Positions 1 through 5,839 of a stretch of 7,003 nucleotides of DNA are shown here, piece by piece (positions within the stretch are counted from its first letter, which is position 1; each line of letters starts with the position of its first letter). The DNA lies in contig CAJOFI010000035.1 in NCBI GenBank assembly GCA_905233595.1, positions 5,784-12,786 on the forward strand, given 5' to 3'. Made by a program: the position numbers and the translations under genes. The DNA comes from an uncultured Oscillospiraceae bacterium. Its GTDB lineage: Bacteria; Bacillota; Clostridia; Oscillospirales; Oscillospiraceae. Under the pieces are notes generated by a model. The model made no database searches. It was not told where the DNA came from and saw nothing but the letters and a program-made list of their open reading frames with translations.

Positions 1-488
1 AGCTCCACCGCGACCTTGAGGTCGCTCAGCGCCTCACACACGAAGAGGCTCTCACAGCTCTCCACCGCGACCTCCGCGTCCCCGATCTGCACGGAGCGCG
101 TCTCCCGCGCGGGGGCGGAGAAGGGACTGCCGTCCACCCTCGCGCGCGGGATGAGCGCGAGGATCTCGCCGTTATAGATCGCGGCGGCGGCGCTGTACAC
201 CCGCGCGCCCACGCCGAGGGGCAGCCCCACGAAGCAGAGCAGATCCAGCCCCTCGCTTGCCCTCGCGACACGCGCGAGGGCTTTTTTCGCGCCCTCGAGC
301 ACGACACGGTGGCGGTAGAGGTCGTAGCAGCTCACGCCGGTCAGCGTCAGCTCCGGGAAGGCCAGCAGCTTCACGCCGCCGGCGGCGGCCTTGCGCATGC
401 ATTCAATGACGCGCTCGGCGTTATATTCCGCGTCGGCCACCCGGATCACCGGAGCGGCTGCCGCGACTTTTACAAAACCGTTTTTCAT
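1..488 (-). CDS. nadE: NAD+ synthetase (glutamine-dependent), N-terminal nitrilase-like glutaminase domain, partial
   Basis: The 3' part lies beyond the left edge; 162 codons are visible. The protein begins MKNGFVKVAAAAPVIRVAD and keeps the layout of the clostridial NadE N-terminal glutaminase domain: the AAA.P...VAD..YNAE opening, the catalytic-Glu motif AFPEL (Glu46) followed by TG, then a GLPL turn (88-91) and a Y..AA..NGEIL strand (98-110). In this family the domain hydrolyses glutamine and passes ammonia to the C-terminal synthetase domain, which amidates deamido-NAD+ in the cytoplasm. The window ends at KVAVE (158-162), just before the expected nucleophile Cys. Where the family has a catalytic Lys followed by an LPNY-type loop (VPK), this protein has IPR (Arg115) and no such loop, so glutaminase activity is doubtful. 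The start is fixed by TAAAGGAAAG five to six bases upstream of ATG. It is likely co-transcribed with the sulfatase gene upstream, as no separate promoter was found. A general nitrilase-fold hydrolase is the main alternative, because the synthetase half is not visible. Confidence 0.78.
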   Translation of the reverse strand, partial: MKNGFVKVAAAAPVIRVADAEYNAERVIECMRKAAAGGVKLLAFPELTLTGVSCYDLYRHRVVLEGAKKALARVARASEGLDLLCFVGLPLGVGARVYSAAAAIYNGEILALIPRARVDGSPFSAPARETRSVQIGDAEVAVESCESLFVCEALSDLKVAVE

Positions 489-501
489 ATCTTTCCTTTA
501 G

Positions 502-630
502 TAGGGAACTGTTCCGAAATAACTTGTGCAATCTGACTTGCCTTTTTCACCTGTAGCTTCGTTGTCAAATCTTGAAATACACAAAGTATTCCTGCGATTT
601 TTTGCACAATTTATTTCTGCACAGTTCCTA
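502..630. mobile_element. MITE-like element with imperfect terminal inverted repeats and TA boundaries
   Basis: The left end (502-531, TAGGGAACTGTTCCGAAATA then ACTTGTGCAA) matches the reverse complement of the right end (630-601, TAGGAACTGTGCAGAAATAA then ATTGTGCAAA) with one gap and three mismatches over about 29 bases. The ends are bounded by TA on both sides (502-503 and 629-630), as expected if TA is the duplicated target (IS630/mariner style). The interior is AT-richer than the genes and holds a small hairpin (AATAC at 576-580 with GTATT at 586-590) but no open reading frame. It begins six bases past the sulfatase stop and ends 14 bases before the nadE start. The element family is not recognised. 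A hairpin terminator or mRNA-processing structure is the alternative reading. Confidence 0.65.
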
Positions 631-635
631 GTTTT

Positions 636-2477
636 TTATTTCATACTGTCGCGCAGCCAAAACTGCGCCCATTCATAGCGCCGCAGAAGCTCGCGGCTCT
701 CCTCGTCGGGGCTGGTGGTGAAAACGCCGTTTTCTACAAACGCGCCGTGCGTACTCACAACGGGCAGGCGCGCCATGACCGTGTCCGTGAACTGCGAGAA
801 GGCGGAGCCCTCCCAGCCAAGCGCATGAAACAGGACGTTCATCAGGTAGCCCGGGCTTACGGTGGGGGCGCTGCCGGTAAAGGAGCTTTGCAGCACCGCT
901 TTGGCGCTCTCGTTTGCCCAGATCAGGTAGGGCGCGCCGTAGTAGCGGAAAAAGCCGTCCTGCGTTGCCATGTCGAAGGAAACGCCGCAGGCAGCATACA
1001 CGGGAGCCTCAGAGAAGTAGGGGTTGTGATCGCCGTAGAGCAGCAGCACCGCCGGCTCCTCCCAAGCGCGGAGACTGTCGATCTCCTCTGCGAGAAGCTG
1101 CTGCGTCTCATAGAGGGCGGCAAGGTAGTTGTTCAGCACGCAGTCGCTCGTCGGCGCGACGCCCTCGAGGGAGAAGAGCCGAACATCGCTGTCGTAGCCG
1201 TCGTTTCGGTAGGGGCCGTGCCCCTGCAAGGTGACGTTGAAGGATAAGACCGGCGCGTCGCCCTCGCCCAGCTCCCGAAACTGCCGGAACACCTCCGGGA
1301 TCAGCACATCGTCACAGTACCATTTGCCGTCGGTGAGGGCTTCGTAGTAATTATTGGTAAAATAGTAGTTGTCAAAGCCGAGAAAGCGGTTGACGTTGAC
1401 GCGGTTGTAATAGCTTGCGGAATTGGGGTGGCTGCCGAGCGTGATATAGCCCTGAGAGGAGAGATAGCGGACGTAGCTCGGCGCATCCCTGTGATAGGTC
1501 TGCAGGCCGTAGCTGCCGGTGAGGAAGCAGCGCTCGGTGTCGATGGTGCCGCCCCCGACTACATTTGCGATCTGACGGCCGGAGAAGCTCTCCGCCGTGA
1601 GCGCGTCCCAAATCTCATAGGCGCGATCGTCGATCCCCGGGAAGCCGAGCGCGCGCAGATCCGTGAAGGATTCAAGCTGCATGACCAGCAGGTTTACCCG
1701 CCTTGCCTCCGGGATCGTCGCGTCCTGCCAGTCCGCCAGCAGCGCCGCGGCCTCCTCGACCCGGTAGCCCTCCGGGGGAATGTCCCGGCTGGTTTTGATG
1801 CTGAACAGGAAGGGGTAGACAAAGCCCCGGGTGATATAATGCTGCTCCTCCCAGATCAGATCACTGCTCTCGCCACCCGTATAATAATACAGTTTGTCGT
1901 CCTGATACACCCGGCGCCAGAGGGGCACCGCGCCCACCAGCAGGCAGAGCGTGAGGGCAAGCCCGGCGCGCCGGGAGAGACGCCCCCGGGCAAACAGCGC
2001 GAGCAGCGGCGTTGTGAGCAGCGGATAGAGGAGCGCCGCGGCGATGCGGCTGTTGACGAAGAGACCGTAGCTTCCCGCGACGCGCAGCCCCGCCGTGACC
2101 GCGCTCATATCGCGGAAGCTGAAGGGCTCGTAGCGGAAGCTAAGCTTGTAGAAATTGCCCGCGGAGGCGGTGAGAATCAGCAGCGCCGTGACCAGAAAGG
2201 AGAGCCACTGCCGCCCAAAAAGCAGCCACAAGAGCGTCTGCAACAGCAAAACGGGCAGAAAATTGAGCAGGAAGATCAGCGGCTGCGCAAAATAGCCCTG
2301 AAAAAGCTCCCAACCGAAGGGGCCGACAGCCAGCGCCAGGCTCAAAAGCGCAAGCCCCAGCGAGGAGAACTCCAGCGCCAGCCATTGCCAGAGGAGGAAG
2401 AGCCCGCGCCAAGCGCTGGCAGGCAAATCGGATGCCTGCCGGGCTGCGAAGAAATCGCGTAGGCGGGTCTTGACCAT
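636..2477 (-). CDS. LtaS-like membrane sulfatase / phosphoglycerol transferase family protein
   Basis: This 613-residue protein has five predicted membrane segments (about 22-50, 62-87, 91-107, 145-163 and 171-187), a linker, and an extracellular alkaline-phosphatase/sulfatase-fold domain from about 260 to 560. Landmarks match the lipoteichoic acid synthase family: metal-ligand Glu269 in MQLES, the presumed nucleophile Thr311 in GGGTIDTERC, a SHPN...YYNR region (349-359) followed by LGFDNYY, His420 in LQGHGPY, and metal ligands Asp483-His484 in YGDHN. LtaS enzymes transfer glycerol phosphate from phosphatidylglycerol onto a membrane glycolipid or polymer on the outer membrane face. This sequence is divergent from Staphylococcus LtaS, so a related phosphoglycerol or phosphoethanolamine transfer to another envelope glycan is possible. 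It starts four bases after the glyS stop, with GAGG six bases or AAGGG about a dozen bases upstream of ATG inside the glyS end, so translational coupling is likely. Domain length and metal ligands look complete. Confidence 0.87.
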   Translation of the reverse strand: MVKTRLRDFFAARQASDLPASAWRGLFLLWQWLALEFSSLGLALLSLALAVGPFGWELFQGYFAQPLIFLLNFLPVLLLQTLLWLLFGRQWLSFLVTALLILTASAGNFYKLSFRYEPFSFRDMSAVTAGLRVAGSYGLFVNSRIAAALLYPLLTTPLLALFARGRLSRRAGLALTLCLLVGAVPLWRRVYQDDKLYYYTGGESSDLIWEEQHYITRGFVYPFLFSIKTSRDIPPEGYRVEEAAALLADWQDATIPEARRVNLLVMQLESFTDLRALGFPGIDDRAYEIWDALTAESFSGRQIANVVGGGTIDTERCFLTGSYGLQTYHRDAPSYVRYLSSQGYITLGSHPNSASYYNRVNVNRFLGFDNYYFTNNYYEALTDGKWYCDDVLIPEVFRQFRELGEGDAPVLSFNVTLQGHGPYRNDGYDSDVRLFSLEGVAPTSDCVLNNYLAALYETQQLLAEEIDSLRAWEEPAVLLLYGDHNPYFSEAPVYAACGVSFDMATQDGFFRYYGAPYLIWANESAKAVLQSSFTGSAPTVSPGYLMNVLFHALGWEGSAFSQFTDTVMARLPVVSTHGAFVENGVFTTSPDEESRELLRRYEWAQFWLRDSMK

Positions 2478-2481
2478 TGCC

Positions 2482-3861
2482 TCAGCCCTTCACGCGCTCG
2501 GCGATATAGCTCTTGACCTCGCCGATGGGGATGCGAACCTGCTGCATGCTGTCGCGCTCGCGCACGGTGACGCAGCCGTCGGTCTCGGAGTCGAAGTCGT
2601 AGGTGACGCAGAAGGGGGTGCCGATCTCGTCGGCGCGGCGGTAGCGCTTGCCGATGGAGCCGGTCTCGTCGTATTCGACCATGAACTCCTTCGCGAGCTC
2701 GTCGCGGATCGCCATCGCGCCCTCGCCGAGCTTCTTGGACAGCGGCAGCACCGCGGCCTTGATCGGCGCGATCGCGGGGCTCAGGTGCAGCACGACGCGC
2801 ACGTCGTTCTTCGCCTCGTCCACCACTTCCTCGTCGTAGGCTTCGCACAGCAGCGCCAGCACGGTGCGGTCGAGGCCGTAGGTGGACTCAATGATATAGG
2901 GCACGAAGCGCTCGGCGGTGAAGGGGTCGATGTACTCAAGCTTCTGCCCGCTGTACTCCTGGTGACGGCTCAGGTCGAAGTCGGTGCGGTTGTGGGTGCC
3001 GTTGATCTCGCCCCAGCCGAAGGGGAAGAGGAACTCGATGTCGCAGGCGGCCTTCGCATAGTGCGCGAGCTTCTCGTGATCGTGGTAGCGCAGGTGCTCC
3101 TCGGGGATGCCGAGGGACATGAAGAACTCCTTGCCGAACTGCTTGAAGTAGTCGTAGAGCTCGGAATCGGTGCCGGGCTTGCAGAAGGTCTGGAACTCCA
3201 TCTGCTCAAACTCGATGGTGCGGAAGGTGAAGTTGCCCGGGGTGATCTCGTTGCGGAAGGCCTTGCCGATCTGCCCGATGGAGAAGGGCAGCTTCGTGCG
3301 CATGGCGCGCAGGACGTTGGGGTAGTTGACGTATTCGCCCTGGGCGTTCTCCGGGCGCAGGTAGATGACGCTCTTGGCGTCGTTCGTGACGCCCCGGAAG
3401 GTCTGGAACATGAGGTTGAATTCGCGAATATCGGTAAAGTTGTGCTTGCCGCAGTTGGGGCAGGGGATATGGTGCGCCTTGATATAGTCGAACATCTGCT
3501 CCTTCGTCATGCCGTCGGCGTGGGCGTCGGGGTCGAAGTCGTCAATCAGGTTGTCGGCGCGAAAGCGCATCTTGCACTCCTTGCAGTCGAGCAGGGGGTC
3601 GGCAAAGCTCGCGACGTGACCGCTGGCCTCCCACACGCGGGGGTTCATGAGAATGTCCGCGTCCACCTCGAAGCTGTTGCGGCGCTCCTGGATGAATTTC
3701 TTGCGCCAGGCGTCCTTGACGTTGTTCTTCAGCCGCGTGCCGAGGGGGCCGTAGTCCCAGGTGTTGGCGAGACCGCCGTAGATTTCAGACCCCGCGAAGA
3801 TGAAGCCGCGGTTCTTGCACAGGGCGATGATCTTGTCCATCGTTTTTTCGGTGTTGTTCAT
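2482..3861 (-). CDS. glyS: Glycyl-tRNA synthetase, single-chain class II (alpha2 type)
   Basis: The 459-residue protein attaches glycine to tRNA-Gly in the cytoplasm and has the usual length for bacterial alpha2 enzymes. Visible in order: the N-terminal catalytic start with FAGSEIYGGLANTWDYGPLG (22-41), the MNPRVWEASGHVASFADPL stretch (72-90), two cysteine pairs spaced like a metal-binding insert (Cys93/Cys96 and Cys134/Cys137), LRPENAQG (168-175), motif 2 starting FRNEITPGNFTFR (202-214), the glycine-pocket region with HNRTDFDL (290-297), motif 3 with GLDR (329-332), and an anticodon-binding domain from about 355 to the end. The start is supported by AAAGGAA at 3869-3875, seven bases upstream; Met8 is an in-frame alternative without its own site. 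It is the first gene of the leftward unit and is followed after four bases by the sulfatase gene. Clostridial glyS genes may carry a T-box leader; the leader here, about 65 bases, is too short for one. Confidence 0.97.
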   Translation of the reverse strand: MNNTEKTMDKIIALCKNRGFIFAGSEIYGGLANTWDYGPLGTRLKNNVKDAWRKKFIQERRNSFEVDADILMNPRVWEASGHVASFADPLLDCKECKMRFRADNLIDDFDPDAHADGMTKEQMFDYIKAHHIPCPNCGKHNFTDIREFNLMFQTFRGVTNDAKSVIYLRPENAQGEYVNYPNVLRAMRTKLPFSIGQIGKAFRNEITPGNFTFRTIEFEQMEFQTFCKPGTDSELYDYFKQFGKEFFMSLGIPEEHLRYHDHEKLAHYAKAACDIEFLFPFGWGEINGTHNRTDFDLSRHQEYSGQKLEYIDPFTAERFVPYIIESTYGLDRTVLALLCEAYDEEVVDEAKNDVRVVLHLSPAIAPIKAAVLPLSKKLGEGAMAIRDELAKEFMVEYDETGSIGKRYRRADEIGTPFCVTYDFDSETDGCVTVRERDSMQQVRIPIGEVKSYIAERVKG

Positions 3862-3868
3862 ATTTCTG

Positions 3869-3875
3869 TTCCTTT
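3869..3875 (-). promoter_or_regulatory. glyS ribosome binding site
   Basis: AAAGGAA on the minus strand lies seven bases upstream of the ATG at 3861. It selects this start over the in-frame Met at residue 8. Confidence 0.8.
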
Positions 3876-3933
3876 CCCACGGCTGGCTGCCGCGGAGATA
3901 AATTTCGGGAAATGCCCCGATTCACAACTAAAC

Positions 3934-3962
3934 AGTATACCATAGTGCGCCGAACTGTGCAA
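3934..3962 (-). promoter_or_regulatory. sigma-A promoter for glyS operon
   Basis: Reading the minus strand, TTGCAC (3962-3957) is followed after exactly 17 bases by TATACT (3939-3934). The -10 is preceded by TGG, giving an extended -10 (TGnTATACT). Transcription would start near 3927, leaving a leader of about 65 bases before the ATG. Confidence 0.82.
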
Positions 3963-3991
3963 GGAATTTTTGGAGGCAGGAGATGGCGGAC

Positions 3992-4097
3992 AGTGAATAG
4001 TGAATAGTGAATAGTTTAGGTGGCGCTGCGCGACGATTATAAATTGTCCCCGAAGGGGACACCATAACTTTTCACTCTTCACTTTTCACTATTCACT
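3992..4097. repeat. Heptamer-armed palindromic element, copy 1
   Basis: The left arm is three exact tandem AGTGAAT units (3992-4012) followed by AGTT. The right arm, read as reverse complement, is AGTGAAT, AGTGAAA, AGTGAAG, AGTGAAA, then AGTT (4097-4066). The arms enclose a core with GGTGGCGCTGCGCGACGA, a TTATAA motif, and the perfect hairpin GTCCCC-GAA-GGGGAC (4046-4060) followed by ACACC. The outer GGTG (4019-4022) can pair with CACC (4060-4063), so the whole element folds into one long imperfect stem. It lies in the gap between the divergent glyS and deacetylase promoters. No coding capacity is seen. The core is nearly identical to that of copy 2. Confidence 0.85.
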
Positions 4098-4104
4098 CAA
4101 AAAA

Positions 4105-4135
4105 TTGCGCTGTTTTGCGAAAAACGGTGTATACT
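4105..4135 (+). promoter_or_regulatory. Candidate promoter for polysaccharide deacetylase gene
   Basis: TATACT (4130-4135) is a good -10. The best -35 is TTGCGC (4105-4110) with a long 19-base spacer; TTGCGA (4115-4120) is too close. The start point would be near 4142, about 22 bases before the ATG. The -10 is the stronger part of this call. Confidence 0.5.
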
Positions 4136-4163
4136 ATACGCAAAGAAAAAACGAGGCAGAGCT

Positions 4164-5603
4164 ATGAGAAGAGAGAGACAAAACAAAGGCCGGGTCGTGT
4201 GGCTGCTTGCGATCTACGCGCTGCTGCTTGCGGCGGGGCTGCTGAGCGCGCTCGACGGGCGCTACGTGCGCTTTTATCTGAACGGCAAGACGGAAATGGA
4301 GCTGCCGCTCGGCGCAAGCTACGTCGAGCCCGGCTGCCGGGCGGTGAGCGCGGGCAAGCTCTTCGGCGAGGGGCGGCGCGAGCTGCCCGTCACGGTGAGC
4401 GGAACGGTGGACGGCAACACGCTGGGGGACTACGTGATCGGCTACGAGGCGCGGCGCGGGGTGCACCGCTACCGCGTGGAGCGCAGCGTGCACGTCGTGG
4501 ACCGGAGCGAGCCGACGATCCTTCTCGAGAGCCGCGAGGGCTACGCGCCGAGTTGGTTCGAGGGCTACGAGGAGGAGGGCTACCGCGCCTGGGACGAGCA
4601 GGACGGCGACCTGACCGCGCAGGTGCGGCGCAGCGTCTTTGACGACCAGGTCGTCTACGAGGTGACGGACTCGGCGGGGAACCTCTGCCGCGTCACGCGC
4701 AGGCTGCCTCTCGCGATGAACAGGCCGACGATCCGCCTTACCGGCGGGGAGCGGATCGAATACCCGCGCTCCCTGCGCTTTGTCGATCCCGGCTTCACCG
4801 CGACGGACGCGCTGGGAAACGACCTGAGCGCCCTCGTGCGCGTCACGGGGGAGGTGGAGCCGCGTCTGTGCGGAAGCTACGAGCGGGTGTACCGCATCGA
4901 AAACGGGCGGGGCGATTCGGTCAGCGTCACAAGGACGGTCGAGGTCGTGAACGCCGCGCTGCCCGAGGTGGCGGTGCCGGAGGAGAAGACCATCTACCTG
5001 ACCTTTGACGACGGGCCGGGGCCCTACACCGGGCGGCTGCTGGACGTGCTGGCCGACTACGGCGTGCAGGCGAGCTTCTTCGTGACCTGCAGCGATCCGG
5101 ACTACTTCGACCTCGTGGGCAGAGCCGCCCGGGAGGGGCACACGGTCTGCGTCCACTCGGCCTGCCACGACTACGGCAGCATCTACGCCGACGAGGAGGC
5201 TTTCTACCGGGATTTTGAGACCTGCGAGGACATGATCTTCGCCCAGACGGGCGCCTATACCCGGCTCTTCCGCTTCCCGGGCGGCAGCTCCAACACGGTC
5301 AGCCGCTTCAACAGGGGCATCATGTCCCGCCTCGCCGAGAGCATGAGCGGCATGGGCTATCGCTATGTGGACTGGAACGTGAGCAGCGGCGACGCGGGCA
5401 GCACCACGAGCCGCGAGGGCGTCTACCGGAACATCGTAAACGGCTGCGCGGGGAAGACGGTCTGCGTGGTGCTGCAGCACGACATCAAGCCCTTCAGCGT
5501 CGCCGCCGTGCGCGACGTGATCGCCTGGGGGCGCGAAAACGGCTACACCTTCAAGCCGCTCGATCTGACAAGCCCGCCCATGCAGCACCCCATTGCGAAT
5601 TAG
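4164..5603 (+). CDS. Membrane-anchored polysaccharide deacetylase (NodB domain) with Ig-like repeats
   Basis: The 479-residue protein has a short basic N-terminus and one membrane anchor (about residues 12-30), putting the rest outside the cell. Residues about 36-270 form three beta-rich Ig-like (DUF5011/HYR-type) repeats, marked by G-x-SYVEPG, the stretch RAWDEQDGDLTAQV, and RFVDPGFTATDALGNDL. The C-terminal NodB domain (about 275-470) has all five carbohydrate-esterase-4 motifs: TFDDGPG (280-286, Asp282/Asp283), HSACH (His331/His335, metal ligands), RFPGG (370-374), DWN (403-405) and LQHD (437-440). Enzymes of this family remove N-acetyl groups from peptidoglycan or related glycans, often giving lysozyme resistance; the exact substrate is not readable here. 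The start is preceded by GAGG (4153-4156), seven bases upstream. It is monocistronic by layout: its own candidate promoter upstream, and a palindromic element overlapping its stop codon followed by a new promoter. It is bracketed by two direct copies of that element. Confidence 0.92.
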   Translation: MRRERQNKGRVVWLLAIYALLLAAGLLSALDGRYVRFYLNGKTEMELPLGASYVEPGCRAVSAGKLFGEGRRELPVTVSGTVDGNTLGDYVIGYEARRGVHRYRVERSVHVVDRSEPTILLESREGYAPSWFEGYEEEGYRAWDEQDGDLTAQVRRSVFDDQVVYEVTDSAGNLCRVTRRLPLAMNRPTIRLTGGERIEYPRSLRFVDPGFTATDALGNDLSALVRVTGEVEPRLCGSYERVYRIENGRGDSVSVTRTVEVVNAALPEVAVPEEKTIYLTFDDGPGPYTGRLLDVLADYGVQASFFVTCSDPDYFDLVGRAAREGHTVCVHSACHDYGSIYADEEAFYRDFETCEDMIFAQTGAYTRLFRFPGGSSNTVSRFNRGIMSRLAESMSGMGYRYVDWNVSSGDAGSTTSREGVYRNIVNGCAGKTVCVVLQHDIKPFSVAAVRDVIAWGRENGYTFKPLDLTSPPMQHPIAN

Positions 5604-5746
5604 TGGCCAGTGTAAAGTGAATAATGAATAGTGAATAGTTCCTTAAGGTGCCGCTGCGCGACGAATTATAATCCGTCCCCGAAGGGGACACCATAACTCT
5701 TCACTGTTCACTTTTCACTCTTCACTATTCACTGCCCACTGGCCAC
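5603..5746. repeat. Heptamer-armed palindromic element, copy 2, with 10-bp outer inverted ends
   Basis: The outer ends are perfect inverted repeats: GTGGCCAGTG (5603-5612) and CACTGGCCAC (5737-5746). The left arm holds AGTGAAT, AATGAAT, AGTGAAT, then AGTT; the right arm, read as reverse complement, holds AGTGAAT, AGTGAAG, AGTGAAA, AGTGAAC, AGTGAAG, then AGTT. The core (AAGGTGCCGCTGCGCGACGA, then a TTATAA motif and the GTCCCC-GAA-GGGGAC hairpin at 5675-5689, then ACACCATAACT) closely matches copy 1 and has the same orientation. Its first base is the last base of the deacetylase TAG stop. It could act as a 3' end or processing structure for that mRNA, though no run of T follows the stem. Confidence 0.87.
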
Positions 5747-5757
5747 TCATCGCGGTC

Positions 5758-5786
5758 TTGACAAAGCCTCCCCGCCATATTACAAT
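5758..5786 (+). promoter_or_regulatory. Strong sigma-A promoter for the pantothenate operon
   Basis: TTGACA (5758-5763, full -35 consensus) and TACAAT (5781-5786, one mismatch from consensus) are separated by exactly 17 bases. Transcription would begin near 5793. It starts 11 bases after the end of repeat copy 2. Confidence 0.88.
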
Positions 5787-5801
5787 CAGTATTGCGCCGC
5801 A

Positions 5802-5816
5802 CCCTCCCTGAGAGGG
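5802..5816 (+). other. Small hairpin in the panT leader
   Basis: CCCTC (5802-5806) can pair with GAGGG (5812-5816) across a five-base loop, just after the predicted transcription start and before the ribosome binding site. It may stabilise the 5' end; no known riboswitch pattern is recognised. Confidence 0.35.
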
Positions 5817-5839
5817 GCGACAGCAGAAAGGAATTGAAT

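Noticed and set aside
601..640. Rho-independent terminator for a rightward transcript at the T-run after the inverted repeat
   Set aside because: No rightward gene lies upstream in the window, the arms are over 60 bases apart, and the T-run belongs to the sulfatase 3' end.
1428..2462. Rightward frame of 344 codons antisense to the sulfatase
   Set aside because: Low-complexity Arg/Glu/Gln-rich shadow of a gene with clear membrane segments and metal ligands.
3862..3930. T-box riboswitch upstream of glyS
   Set aside because: The leader from the predicted start is only about 65 bases, and no TGGNACCGCG-like T-box sequence is present.
2470..3945. Long rightward open frame of 491 codons antisense to glyS
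   Set aside because: It is the GC-rich antisense shadow of glyS, whose protein carries all class II synthetase motifs; the shadow is low-complexity (Val/Ala/Leu/Gly/Glu-rich) and no family is recognised.
3992..4097. CRISPR-like array from tandem AGTGAAT units
   Set aside because: Units are 7 bases, contiguous, without spacers, and mirrored in the opposite arm; no cas gene is nearby.
4134..5588. Long leftward open frame of 484 codons antisense to the deacetylase
   Set aside because: Shadow frame rich in Ala/Arg/His/Val; the plus-strand frame has all five NodB motifs, an anchor and a ribosome site.
5667..5672. TATAAT inside repeat copy 2 as a rightward promoter
   Set aside because: No acceptable -35 at 16-18 bases; copy 1 has TATAAA at the same place; it seems to be part of the core's TTATAA motif.
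5792..5839. TTG start adding 16 residues to the PanT-like protein
   Set aside because: It coincides with the predicted transcription start, so no ribosome site could precede it; the ATG at 5840 has a good one.
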